Shown: positions 36,130 through 48,915 of the stretch, piece by piece
Position numbering within the stretch: position 1 is the first letter of the stretch
Layout of the letters: the number at the start of each line of letters is the position of its first letter
Source of the DNA: Alisma plantago-aquatica
Lineage: Eukaryota; Streptophyta; Magnoliopsida; Alismatales; Alismataceae
Direction: 5' to 3'
DNA length: 64,000 bases
NCBI GenBank assembly: GCA_963693085.1
Contig: OY856409.1
Coordinates: 1,537,231,072 to 1,537,295,071 of the forward strand
Position numbers and translations under genes: made by a program
Notes under the pieces: generated by a model
What the model saw: only the letters and a program-made list of their open reading frames with translations
Told to the model about the DNA's origin: nothing
Databases searched by the model: none

Positions 36130-36822
36130 ATTGATGGTCGATATTGAGAATATATCTGATGCTTTAGATATTTGATTGGTCTTATACTACCCCCCAACAC
36201 ACACACACACAAAAAGTGAGTTTTATAACATGTTGACGTTGTTAATGCACTAAAAAGTGTTTCTTCCAATATTCGCATATCTGATATGACCTATGCACGT
36301 ATGAGCCTGATGCTTCATTGAGCATTAGCTAACGAGATCCCACAAGCTCGCGCGGCCTTATGGTTTGCATCAATGATATATCCTGAAAATTGGATAATAC
36401 TACATCACTGTTGAGATATGCGAGTTCATAAATAGGTTAAACAAGCATACATGGATGAAAAAGGGTGCGGAAACCGTAGGTCTTCCGTCCAACTGATATG
36501 GATAGCATCTCTTTATAGTGCTTGTGCAGTGCGTTCCAGTAATAGGTTTCATTAAAGATAGACATACGCTAGTAAGAAAATAAAATTTAATGAGAATCGA
36601 TGTGTCCATTCTTCAAACATTAGATAGCCCTATGCGTGAAAAATAAATAAAAAGTTCTCCAGCCGCAGTCATTTTTTGTTTTGTTTTGTTTTGTCAGTTG
36701 TTTCTTTGACTATGATATTCTCTTTTGACTGCAAGACTCGCCCCAGACGAAAAGACTTAACCAAAGGTGAGCAGGCAAAGCGGTTGTAGAATGTAGATCC
36801 CACAGCCCACGTTTGCAAGCCT

Positions 36823-37104
36823 AATTTGTGACGGACTCCCATGATTACGCAGCTCACGGCTCGTACGCGAGACGTGAGGGGTTTTGTCAGTCAAACAGCA
36901 CTCCATTCCATCACCAGCACTAGTTGTTTTCTTCCCCACGTCCACTGCCCCACGACACAACTGACGCCTCGTCGCTCGATACTCCCGCCACTCTCCTGCC
37001 GAGAACCCATGGGTCTCTACCCCTATATAAGCACCCACCGATCTCCTTTCTAAGATCCTCACGTATACACTTGTGCTCTTGCAAACAAGCAGCATTTGCG
37101 ACCC
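36823..37104 (+). promoter_or_regulatory. Phytocyanin promoter/leader copy in unit 1
   Basis: It matches 33962-34223 from aatttgtgacggactccc to gcgaccc, including the TATATAA (37024-37030), the ACGT-containing block and the leader up to about 110 bases before the genuine start codon. Relative to the gene it has an extra ~21 bp around gtcgctcgatactcccgcc. Immediately after gcgaccc the sequence turns into unrelated ttctgtttgcttgc, so no phytocyanin coding region follows. Confidence 0.9.
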
Positions 37105-37620
37105 TTCTGTTTGCTTGCTTATGCTAGTATAGTCTAGTTGTTCTTGCTTAACCTAGTCAATTGCTCAATTTTGATAGTTAGGGTTAATTTAGATCTTTTC
37201 TCGCTTTAGTGGTTAACTTAGTTTCTAAATTGCTTCTTGCTCTTCTAGTGTAGTGCAACTTATTAGTTTCTAAATTGCTTCATGCTCTTCTAGTGTAGTG
37301 TAACTTACCTTTTCTCTTTCTTAGTTAGTTGGTCAACCTAGATTGTTAAACTTGCTTGTTTAAGATAAATTAGGTTCAATTCTTCCCTTTCTTGCTCGTT
37401 CTCTTAGATTAATCACAAAACAAACCCTTTTTAAACCCTTCAACCCTAATCTCCGCAATAGGAACATAGCCAACACTAGCCTAGCTCTAGTGCCCCCTCT
37501 ATTCCTGAGGACCGACCCCTACTCTTTCCAATCACCTATACTACAGTAGTAACCCGTGCGCTTGCAGGTGACCTATTTGGTACTGTGATCGACTTGGTTA
37601 GGGCTAATACAAATTTCAAA
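37105..37620 (+). other. Leader/U5-like segment joined to the promoter copy (unit 1; repeated in each unit)
   Basis: After the promoter copy comes T-rich DNA with a 45-bp direct duplication (agtttctaaattgcttc at 37220 and 37265). Then follows a stretch with ccctgaggaccgacccctactc... and gcgcttgcaggtgacctatttggtac. This resembles the U5 end and primer region of Athila/Tat-type gypsy elements, but I cannot define an LTR. If correct, the phytocyanin promoter replaced or was captured as U3. Confidence 0.35.
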
Positions 37621-39983
37621 AGATCCACATGTGTGTTCAAGTTCTGTGGAGTGCATCTAGTCACCCCTTGTTGGCTACTGTGTACACCTCTAGTTTGACG
37701 CACCAATCAACCACTCTATCTACCTACTTCTCCACTATCCAAGCCCCTCAACTGAGATTCATCAGATTGCTACCTTAAAAAAGGAGCACATGTTAAGTCT
37801 CATAACCTTCAGCCATTCAAGGACCATTGACTTGTTGCCATCTATTGAGAAACCTGATCGACCTTGAGGTGCTCAACCGACCAATGCATAACGAAAGACT
37901 ATGAGATAGAAGGTGGGTAGAACTAAGAGGATCTACCCTATAATCAACCTCTTTTCTCGAACTTGCTAATCACTTATTCTTCCTTTATCAAGGAAATGCC
38001 TGAGTCAAGTTGTAATTTGATAATGTTAAAACACAAAATGAGTAGCCAAATCCCTTAAGTCGGGTTGGGAGTAGCTATCAGGCCCTCCCAACCATATGAC
38101 TGATCTTTTTTAGTCAAATATATATCGTTACAATTTGTTTTCTTACTCCTATTTTAGTGCATTGCTTGTGTGATTTTTCACCTTCCTATGATGTTTGATC
38201 TGTATGATTTTAATAAAATAAGTTTGAAAAAATTTAGAGTATGGAATACTATGAATCCACAAGAGTGAGGCATCAGTGAAAGCTATAGTCATATGTTAGT
38301 GCTTCAGAGTTGATCGGGTCCCGTCTCAATGAGAGGAATCTCTTGACCTAGATATATCTCCTTCTCATGAGAGAGAGAGAGAGAGAAAGAAAAAGAGAGA
38401 GAGAGGTGTTAGATGTTTATGATGTCTTCTTGTAGAATGTTGTGTTATGATATGAAATAGAAGAGAATATTACAAGGTTGGTGAGAAAGTTTGATTTGTG
38501 AGCCCTAATCCAACTTCCCCACTTATCATTTTATCTCAACAATATGCACGATTGTTTCATTTAGTTTCTTAACTTAGATTTTTTTCCTTGTTAGTTGCTT
38601 GGTTCCTTTTGGAACACTCACTCCAAACTTCTATTGAGGTCCTAGTTTTTTATGTATTTACACCCTTATCCTATTTTCCTCCTTTTGTGTTCATTCTTTA
38701 GTATTCTTGCATGTACATATCCATTTGTGTGGCTAGAACATTTCTTTATGTGCATCTTATATGTGGATATAAAGATGCTCAATTACATGTTTCCGCATTG
38801 CACAGTTTTCTTTTCTTTCTTTTTTCTCCTCTAGTCTTCATACATGTATGTTCAAGATTTGTGGGTGACCAGTACTCATTTTAACTATGGATGAGAGTCT
38901 TGATGAACTTCAAATTCAAGAGTTGAGATGGTAGATCATTTTTGTTGCATGTGTGAGTGTCATTTTTCTTCACAAATATTTTTAGAAACACTAGTGATAT
39001 TCTAATTAAACGTAGCTTTCTGGATCGTGTCCCCAATAACCAACATGAGAGTAAATGATGGATCAAATCTATATACAATAGCACGACAAGTTATTAGAAC
39101 TCACCAATTTGAGGAGAACTAAGTTCCATCTAGGCCTTTCATAAGACCACATGGACTAGCTACTAGACTACTGGAACCCAAATTGGATATGTGTGCCTTT
39201 TCAATCTTCTCATATCAAATTGGTAACAATATATATATTTTTAAACATAAGTGAATCATAAATGAAATCAGCTATGGAAGTTATGCATTGATGGTCGATA
39301 TTGGGAATATATCTGATGCTTTTGATATTTGATTGGTCTTATACTACCCCCCCAACACACACACACACACACAAAAAGTGAATTTTATAACATGTTGACG
39401 TTGTTAATGCACTAAAAAGTGTTTCTTCCAATATTCGCATATTTGATATGACCTATGCACGTATGAGCCTGATGCTTCATTGAGCATTAGCTAACGAGAT
39501 CCCACAAGCTCGCGCGGCCTTATGGTTTGCATCAACAATATATCCTGAAAATTGGATAATACTATATCACTGTTGAGATATGCGAGTTCATAAATAGGTT
39601 AAACGAGCATACATGGACGAAAAAGGGTGTGGAAACTGTAGGTCTTCCGTCCAACTGATATGGATAGCATCTCTTCATAGTGCTCGTGCAGTGCGTTCCA
39701 GTGTTAGGTTTCATTAAAGATAGACATACACTAGTAAGAAAATAAAATTTAATGAGAACTGATGTGTCCATTCTTGAAACATTAGATAGCCCTATGCGTG
39801 AAAAATAAATAAAAAGTTCTCCATTCGCAGTCGTTTTTTGTTTTGTTTTGTTTTGGCAGTTGTTTCTTTGACTACGATATCTCTTTTGACTGCAAGACTC
39901 GCCCCAGACGAAAAGACTTGACCAAAGGTGAGCAGGCAAAGCAGTTGTAGAATGTAGATCCCACGGCCCACGTTTGCAAGCCT

Positions 39984-40265
39984 AATTTGTGACAGACTCC
40001 CACGATTACGCAGCTCACGTCTCGTATGCGAGACGTGAGGGGTTTTGTCAGTCAAACAGCACTCCATTCCATCACCAGCACTAGTTGTTTTCTACCCCAC
40101 ATCCACTGCCCCACGACACAACTGACGCCCCGTCGCTCGATACTCCCGCCACTCTCCCGCCGAGAACCCATGGGTCTCTACCCCTATATAAGCACCCATC
40201 GATCTCCTTTCTAAGATCCTCACGTATACACTTGTTCTCTTGCAAACAAGCAGCATTCGCGACCC
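39984..40265 (+). promoter_or_regulatory. Phytocyanin promoter/leader copy in unit 2
   Basis: Same block as in unit 1, with TATATAA at 40185-40191 and the same extra ~21 bp. Small changes include gtctcgtatgcgag in place of ggctcgtacgcgag. It is followed by the same unrelated ttctgtttgc sequence. Confidence 0.9.
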
Positions 40266-43148
40266 TTCTGTTTGCTTTCTTATGCTAGTATAGTCTAGTT
40301 GTTCTTGCTTAACCTAGTCAATTGCTCAATTTTGATAGTTAGGGTTAATTTAGATCTTTTCTCGCTTTAGTGGTTAACTTAGTTTCTAAATAGCTTCTTG
40401 CTCTTCTAGTGTAGAGCAACTTATTAGTTTCTAAATTGCTTCCTGCTCTTCTAGTGTAGTGTAACTTACCTTTGCTCTTTCTTAGTTAGTTGGTCAACCT
40501 AGATTGTTAAACTTGCTTGTTTAAGATAACCTAGGTTCAATTCTTCCCTTTCTTGCTCGTTCTCTTAGATTAATCACAAAACAAACCCCTTTTAAACCCT
40601 TCAACCCTAATCTCCGCAATAGGAACATAGCTAACACTAGCCTAGCTCTAGTGCCCCCTCTATCCCTGAGGACCGACCCCTACTCTTTCCAATCACCTAT
40701 ACTACAATAGTACCCCGTGCGCTTGCGGGTGACCTATTTGGTACCGTGATCAACTTGGTTAGGGCTAATACAAATTTCAAAAGATCCACACGTGTGTTCA
40801 AGTTCTGTGGAGTGCATCTAGTCACCCCTTGTTGGCTACTGTGTACACCTCTAGTTTGACGCACCAATCAACCACTCTATCTACCTACTTCTCCACTATC
40901 CAAGCCCCTCAACTGAGATTCATCAGATTGCTACCTTAAAAAAGGAGCACATGTTAAGTCTCACAACCTTCAGCCATTCAAGGACCATTGACATGTTGCC
41001 ATCTATTGAGAAACCTGATCGACCTTGAGGTGCTCAACCGACCAATGCATAACGAAAAACTATGAGATAGAAGGTGGGTAGAACTAAGAGGATCTACCCT
41101 ATAATCAACCTCTTTTCTCGAACTTGCTAATCACTTATTATTCCTTTATCAAGGAAATGCCTGAGTCAAGTTGTAATTTGATAATGTTAAAACACAAAAT
41201 GAGTAGCCAAATCCCTTAAGTCGGGTTGGAAGTAGCTATCAGGCCCTCCCAACCATATGACTGTTCTTTTTTAGTCAAATATATATCGTTACAATTTTTT
41301 TTTCTTACTCCTATTTTAGTGCATTGCTTGTGTGATTGGTCACCTTCCTGTAATGTTTGATCTATATGATTTTAATAAAATAAGTTTGGAAAAAATTTAG
41401 AGTATGGAATATTATGAATCCACAAGAGTGAGGCATCAGTGAAAGCTATAGTCATATGTTAGTGCTTCAGAGTTGATCGGGTCCCATCTCAATGAGAGGA
41501 ATCTCTTGACCTAGATCTATCCCCTTCTCGTGAGAGAGAGAGAGAGAAAGAAAAATAGAGAGAGGTGTTAGATGTTTATGATGTTTGCTTGTAGAATGGT
41601 GTGTTATGATATGAAATAGAAGAGAATATTACAAGGTTGGTGAGAAAGTTTGATTTGTGAGCCCTAATCCAACTTCCCCACTTATCATTTTATCTCAACA
41701 ATATGCACGATTGTTTCATTTAGTTTCTTAACTTAGATTTTTTTTCCTTGTTAGTTGCTTGGTTCCTTTTGGAACACTCAGTCCGAACTTCTATTGAGGT
41801 CCTAGTTTTTTATGTATATACACCCTTATCCTATTTTCCTCCTTTTGTGTTCATTCTTTAGTATTCTTGCATGTACATATCCATTTGTGTGGCTAGAACA
41901 TATCTTTATGTGCATCTTATATGTGGATATAAAGATGCTCAATTACATGTTTCCGCATTGCACAGTTTTCTTTTCTTTCTTTTTTCTCCTCTAGTCTTCA
42001 TACATGTATGTTCAAGATTTGTGGGTGACCACTACTCATTTTAACTATGGATGAGAGTCTTGATGAACTTCAAATTCAAGATTTGATATGGTAGATCCTT
42101 TTTGTTGCATGTGTGAGTGTCATTTTTCTTCACAAATATTTTTAGAAACACTAGTGATATTCTAATTAAACGTAGCTTTCTGGATCGTGTCCCCAATAAC
42201 CAACATGAGACTAAATGATGGATCAAATCTATATACAATAGCACGACAAGTTATTAGAACTCACCAATTTGAGGAGAACTAAGTTCCATCTAGGCCTTTC
42301 ATAAGACCACATGGACTAGCTACTAGACTACTGGAACCCAAATTGGATATGTGTACCTTTTCAATCTGCTCATATCAAATTGGTAACAATATATATATTT
42401 TTAAACATAAGTGAATCATAAAGGAAATCAGCTATGGAAGTTATGCATTGATGGTCGATATTGGGAATATATCTGATGCTTTAGATTTTTGATTGGTCTT
42501 ATACTACCCCCCCAACACACACACACACACACACACACAAAGTGAGTTTTATAACATGTTGACGTTGTTAATGCACTAAAAAGTGTTTCTTCCAATATTC
42601 GCATATCTGATATGACCTATGCACGTATGAGCCTGATGATTCATTGAGCATTAGCTAACGAGATCCCACAAGCTCACGCGGCCTTATGGTTTGCATCAAC
42701 GATATATCCTGAAAATTGGATAATACTATATCACTGTTGAGATATGCGAGTTCATAAATAGGTTAAACGAGCATACATGGACAAAAAAGGGTGCGGAAAC
42801 CGTAGGTCTTCCGTCCAACTGATATGGATAGCATCTCTTCATAGTGCTCATGCAACGCGTTCCAGTGTTAGGTTTCATTAAAGATAGACATACGCTAGTA
42901 AGAAAATAAAATTTAATGAGAACCAATGTGTTCATTCTTGAAACATTAGATAGCCATATACGTGAAAAATAAATAAAAAGTTCTCCAGCCGCAGTCATTT
43001 TTTGTTTTGTTTTGTTTTGGCAGTTGTTTCTTTGACTACGATATTCTCTTTTGACTGCAAGACTCACCCCAGACGAAAAGACTTCACCAAAGCTGAGCAG
43101 GCAAAGTGGTTGTAGAATGTAGATCCCACGACCCACGTTTGCAAGCCT

Positions 43149-43430
43149 AATTTGTGACGGACTCCCACGATTACGCAGCTCACGGCTCGTACGCGAGACG
43201 TGAGGGGTTTTGTCAGTCAAACAGCACTCCATTCCATCACCAGCACTAGTCGTTTTCTTCCCCACGTCCACTGCCCCACGAAACAACTGACGCCCTGTCG
43301 CTCGATACTCCCACCACTCTCCCGTCGAGAACCCATGGGTCTCTACCCCTATATAAGCACCCACCGATCTCCTTTCTAAGATCCTCATGTGTACACTTGT
43401 GCTCTTGCAAACAAGCAGCATTCGCGACCC
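43149..43430 (+). promoter_or_regulatory. Phytocyanin promoter/leader copy in unit 3
   Basis: Same block, with TATATAA at 43350-43356. On the minus strand it lies within a chance 231-codon frame. Point differences from units 1, 2 and 4 are scattered through it without obvious preservation of coding capacity. Confidence 0.9.
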
Positions 43431-46305
43431 TTCTATTTGTTTGCTTATACTAGTATAGTCTAGTTGTTCTTGCTTAACCTAGTCAATTGCTCAATTTTGA
43501 TAGTTAGGGTTAATTTAGATCTTTTCTCGCTTTAGTGGTTAACTTAGTTTCTAAATTGCTTCTTGCTCTTCTAGTGTAGTGCAACTTATTAGTTTCTAAA
43601 TTGCTTCATGCTCTTCTAGTGTAGTGTAACTTACCTTTGCTCTTTCTTAGTTAGTTGGTCAACCTAGATTGTTAAACTTGCTTGTTTAAGATAACTTAGG
43701 TTCAATTCTTCCCTTTCTTGCTCGTTCTCTTAGATTAATCACAAAACAAACCACTTTTAAACCTTTCAACCCTAATCTCCGTAATAGAAACATAGCCAAC
43801 ACTAGACTAGCTCTAGTGCCCCCTCTATCCCTGAGGACCGACCCCTACTCTTTCCAATCACCTATACTACAATAGTACCCCGTGCGCTTGCGGGTGACCT
43901 ATTTGGTACTGTGATCGACTTGGTTAGGGCTAATACAAATTTCAAAAGATCCACACGTGTGTTCAAATTCTGTGGAGTGCATCTAGTCACCCCTTGTTGG
44001 CTACTGTGTACACCTCTTGTTTGACGCACCAATCAACCACTCTATCTACCTACTTCTCCACTATCCAAGCCCCTCAACTGAGATTCATCAGATTGCTACC
44101 TTAAAAAAGGAGCACGTGTTAAGTCTCACAACCTTCAGCCATTCAAGGACCATTGACCTGTTGCCATCTATTGAGAAACCTGATCGACCTTGAGGTGCTC
44201 AACCGACCAATGCATAACGAAAGACTATGAGATAGAAGGTGGGTAGAACTAAGAGGATCTACCCTATAATCAACCTCTTTTCTCGAACTTGCTAATCACT
44301 TATTCTTCCTTTATCAAGGAAATGCCTGAGTCAAGTTGTAATTTGATAATGTTAAAACACAAAATGAGTAGCCAAATCCCTTAAGTCGGGTTGGGAGTAG
44401 CTATCAGGCCCTCCCAACCATATGGTTGTTCTTTTTTAGTCAAATATATATCGTTACAATTTTTTTTTCTTACTCCTATTTTAGTGCATTGCTTGTGTGA
44501 TTGGTCACCTTCCTGTGATGTTTGATCTGTATGATTTTAATAAAATAAGTTTGGAAAAAATTTAGAGTATGGAATACTATGAATCAACAAGAGTGAGGCA
44601 TCAGTGAAAGCTATAGTCATATGTTAGTGCTTCAGAGTTGATTGGGTCCCGTCTCAATGAGAGGAATCTCTTGACCTAGATCTATCCCTTCTCGTGAGAG
44701 AGAGAGAGAGAGAGAAAAAAAAAAAAGAGGTGTTAGATGTTTATGATGTGTGCTTGTAGAATGTTGTGTTATGATATGAAATAGAAGAGAATATTACAAG
44801 GTTGGTGAGAAAGTTTGATTTGTGAGCCCTAATCCAACTTCCCCACTTATCATTTTATCTCAACAATATGCATGATTGTTTCATTTAGTTTCTTAACTTA
44901 GATTTTTTTCCTTGTTAGTTGCTTGGTTCCTTTTGGAACACTCAGTCCAAACTTCTATTGAGGTCCTAGTTTTTTATGTATTTACACCCTTATCCTATTT
45001 TCCTCCTTTTGTGTTCATTCTTTAGTATTCTTCGATGTACATATCCATTTGTGTGGCTAGAACATATCTTTATGTGCATCTTATATGTGGATATAAAGAT
45101 GCTCAATTACATGTTTCCGCATTGCACAGTTTTCTTTTCTTTCTTTTTTCTCCTCTAGTCTTCATACATGTATGTTCAAGATTTATGGGTGACCACTACT
45201 CATTTTAACTATGGATGAGAGTCTTGATGAACTTCAAATTCAAGAGTTGAGATGGTAGATCCTTTTTGTTGCATGTGTGAGTGTCATTTTTCTTCACAAA
45301 TATTTTTAGAAACACTAGTGATATTCTAATTAAACGTAGCTTTCTGGATCGTGTCCCCAATAACCAACATGAGACTAAATGATGGATCAAATCTATATAC
45401 AATAGCACAACAAGTTATTAGAACTCACCAATTTGAGGAGAACTAAGTTCCATCTAGGCCTTTCATAAGACCACATGGACTAGCTACTAGACTACTGGAA
45501 CCCAAATTGGATATGTGTGCATTTTCAATCTTCTCATATCAAACTGGTAACAATATATATATTTTTAAACATAAGTGAATCATAAATGAAATCAGCTATG
45601 GAAGTTATGCATTGATGGTCGATATTGGGAATATATCTGATGCTTTAGATATTTGATTGGTCTTATACTACCCCCCCCCCACACACACACACAAAAAGTG
45701 AGTTTTATAACATGTTGACGTTGTTAATGCACTAAAAAGTGTTTCTTCCAATATTCGCATATCTGATATGACATATGCACGTATGAGCCTGATGCTTCAT
45801 TGAGCATTAGCTAACGAGATTCCACAAGCTCGCGCGGCCTTATGGTTTGCATCAACGATATATCCTGAAAATTGGATAATACTATATCACTGTTGAGATA
45901 TGCAAGTTCATAAATAGGTTAAACGAGCATACATGGACGAAAAAGGGTGCGGAAACCGTAGGTCTTCTGTCCAACTGATATGGATAGCATCTCTTCATAG
46001 TGCTCATACAGCGCGTTCCAGTGTTAGGTTTCATTAAAGATAGACATACGCTAGTAAGAAAATAAAATTTAATGAGAATCGATGTGTCCATTCTTGAAAC
46101 ATTAGATAGCCCTATGCGTGAAAAATAAATAAAAAGTTCTCCAGCCGCAGTCATTTTTTTGTTTTGTTTTGTTTTGGCAGTTGTTTCTTTGACTACGATA
46201 TTCTCTTTTGACTGCAAGACTCGCCCCAGACGAAAAGACTTGACCAAAGGTGAGCAGGAAAAGCGATTGTAGAATGTAGATCCCACGGCCCACGTTTGCA
46301 AGCCT

Positions 46306-46587
46306 AATTTGTGACGGACTCCCACGATTACGCAGCTCACGGCTCGCACGCAAGACGTGAGGGGTTTTGTCAGTCAAACAGCACTCCATTCCATCACCAA
46401 CACTAGCCGTTTTCTTCCCCACGTCCACTGCCCCATGACACAACTGACACCCCGTCGCTCGATACTCCCGCCACTCTCCTGCCGAGAACCCATGGGTCTC
46501 TACCCCTATATAAGCACCCACCGATCTCCTTTCTAAGATCCTCACGTATACACTTGTGCTCTTGCAAACAAGCAGCATTCGCGACCC
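46306..46587 (+). promoter_or_regulatory. Phytocyanin promoter/leader copy in unit 4
   Basis: Same block, with TATATAA at 46507-46513. The gctcgtacgcgagacg motif has become gctcgcacgcaagacg. The downstream junction to ttctgtttgcttgc is identical to the other units. Confidence 0.9.
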
Positions 46588-48885
46588 TTCTGTTTGCTTG
46601 CTTATGCTAGTATAGTCTAGTTGTTCTTGCTTAACCTAGTCAATTGCTCAATTTTGATAGTTAGGGTTAATTTAGATCTTTTCTCGCTTTAGTGGTTAAC
46701 TTAGTTTCTAAATTGCTTCTTTCTCTTCTAGTGTAGTGCAACTTATTAGTTTCTAAATTGCTTCCTGCTCTTCTAGTGTAGTGTAACTTACCTTTGCTCT
46801 TTCTTAGTTAGTTGGTCAACCTAGATCGTTAAACTTGCTTGTTTAAGATAACTTAGGTTCAATTCTTCCCTTTCTTGCTCGTTCTCTTAGATTAATCACA
46901 AAACAAACCCCTTTTAAACCCTTCAACCCTAATCTCCGCAATAGGAACATAGCCAACACTAGCCTAGCTCTAGTGCCCCCTCTATCCCTGAGGACCGACC
47001 CCTACTCTTTCCAATCACCTATACTACAATAGTACCCCGTGCGCTTGCAGGTGACCTATTTGGTACTGTGATCGACTTGGTTAGGGCTAATACAAATTTC
47101 AAAAGATCCACACGTGTGTTCAAGTTCTGTGGAGTGCATCTAGTCACCCCTTGTTGGCTACTGTGTACACCTCTAGTTTGACGCACCAATCAACCACTCT
47201 ATCTACCTACTTCTCCACTATCCAAGCCCCTCAACTGAGATTCATCAGATTGCTACCTTAAAAAAGGAGCACGTGTTAAGTCTCACAACCTTCAGCCATT
47301 CAAGGACCATTGACCTGTTGCCATCTATTGAGAAACCCGATTGACCTTGAGGTGCTCAACTGACCAATGCATAACGAAAGACTATGAGATAGAAGGTGGG
47401 TAGAACTAAGAGGATCTACCCTATAATCAACCTCTTTTCTCAAACTTGCTAATCACTAATTCTTCCTTTATCAAGGAAATGCCTGAATCAAGTTGTAATT
47501 TGATAATGTTAAAACACAAAATGAGTAGCCAAATCCCTTAAGTCGGGTTGGGAGTAGCTATCAGGCCCTCTCAACCATATGACTGTTCTTTTTTAGTCAA
47601 ATATATATTGTTACAAATTTTTTTTCTTACTCCTATTTTAGTGCATTGCTTGTGTGATTGGTCACCTTCCTGTGATGTTTGATCTGTATGATTTTAATAA
47701 AATAAGTTTGGAAAAAAATTAGAGTATGGAATACTATGAATCCACAAGAATGAGGCATCAGTGAAAGCTATAGTCATATGTTAGTGCTTCAGAGTTGATC
47801 GGGTCCCGTCTCAATGAGAGGAATCTCTTGACCTAGATCTATCCCCTTCTCGTGAGAGAGAGGGAGAGAGAGAGAAAGAAAAAGAGAGAGAGGTGTTAGA
47901 TGTTTATGATGTCTGCTTGTAGAATGTTGTGTTATGATATGAAATAGAATAGAATATTACAAGGTTGGTGAGAAAGTTTGATTTGTGAGCCCTAATCCAA
48001 CTTCCCCACTTATCATTTTATCTCAACAATATGCACGATTGTTTCATTTCGTTTCTTAACTTAGATTTTTTTTCCTTGTTAGTTGTTTGGTTCCTTTTGG
48101 AACACTCAGTCCAAACTTCTATTGAGGTCCTAGTTTTTTATGTATTTACACCCTTATCCTATTTTCCTCCTTTTATGTTCATTCTTTAGTATTCTTGCAT
48201 GTACATATCCATTTGTGTGGCTAGAACATATCTTTATGTGCATCTTATATGTGGATATAAAGATGCTCAATTACATGTTTCTGCATTGTACAGTTTTCTT
48301 TTCTTTCTTTTTTCTCCTCTAGTCTTCATACATGTATGTTCAAGATTTGTGGGTGACCACTACTCATTTTAACTATGGATGAGAGTCTTGATGAACTTAA
48401 AATTCAAGAGTTGAGATGGTAGATCCTTTTTGTTGCATGTGTGAGTGTCATTTTTCTTCACAAATATTTTTGGAAACACTAGTGATATTCTAATTAAACG
48501 TAGCTTTCTGGATTGTATCCCCAATAACCAACATGAGACTAAATGTTGGATCAAATCTATATACAATAGCACGACAAGTTATTAGAACTCACCAATTTGA
48601 GGAGAACTAAGTTCCATCTAGGCCTTTCATAAGACCACATGGACTAGCTACTAGACTACTGGAACCCAAATTGGATATGTGTGCCTTTTCAATCTTCTCA
48701 TATCAAACTGGTAACAATATATATATATTTTTAAACATAAGTGAATCATAAATGAAATCAGCTATGGAAGTTATGCATTTATGGTCGATATTGGGAATAT
48801 ATCTGATGCTTTAGATATTTGATTGGTCTTATACTACCCCCCCCCAACACACACACAAACAAAAAGTGAGTTTTATAACATGTTG

Positions 48886-48915
48886 ACATCATAAACATCT
48901 AACACCTCTCTCTCT
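48886..48915 (-). repeat. 30-bp inverted copy of array sequence at its right edge
   Basis: acatcataaacatctaacac followed by ctctctctct is the exact reverse complement of 47883-47912 in unit 4 (the GA run plus gtgttagatgtttatgatgt). It starts exactly where the fifth unit stops matching the others and ends eight bases before the gypsy LTR. Confidence 0.9.

Larger units (their letters stand above)
36125..48887 (+). repeat. Tandem array of ~3.16-kb units, four complete plus a partial fifth
   Basis: Using tatgcattgatgg as the start, units begin at 36125, 39282, 42442, 45606 and 48772, giving lengths of 3157, 3160, 3164 and 3166. The fifth stops after about 115 bp (...acatgttgac). Units look alike throughout, differing by scattered substitutions and by lengths of (CA)n, (GA)n and poly-C or poly-T runs. 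Each has: (CA)n near its start; a ~580-bp AT-rich part; a phytocyanin promoter and leader block; a ~2.2-kb part with a 45-bp short tandem duplication, a leader-like stretch and a (GA)n run. Open frames recurring in each unit (60 codons plus strand, 67 codons minus strand) follow from the duplication and show no sign of function. Confidence 0.95.

Noticed and set aside
38652..39084. 60-codon plus and 67-codon minus frames kept in all four units
   Set aside because: They are kept because the units are recent duplicates. They have low-complexity Phe/Leu-rich or unrecognisable content and no gene signals.
42726..43421. 231-codon minus-strand frame in array unit 3 (shorter versions in units 1, 2 and 4)
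   Set aside because: It overlaps the plus-strand promoter copy. Its counterparts in other units are broken at different places by single-base indels, as expected of non-coding DNA.
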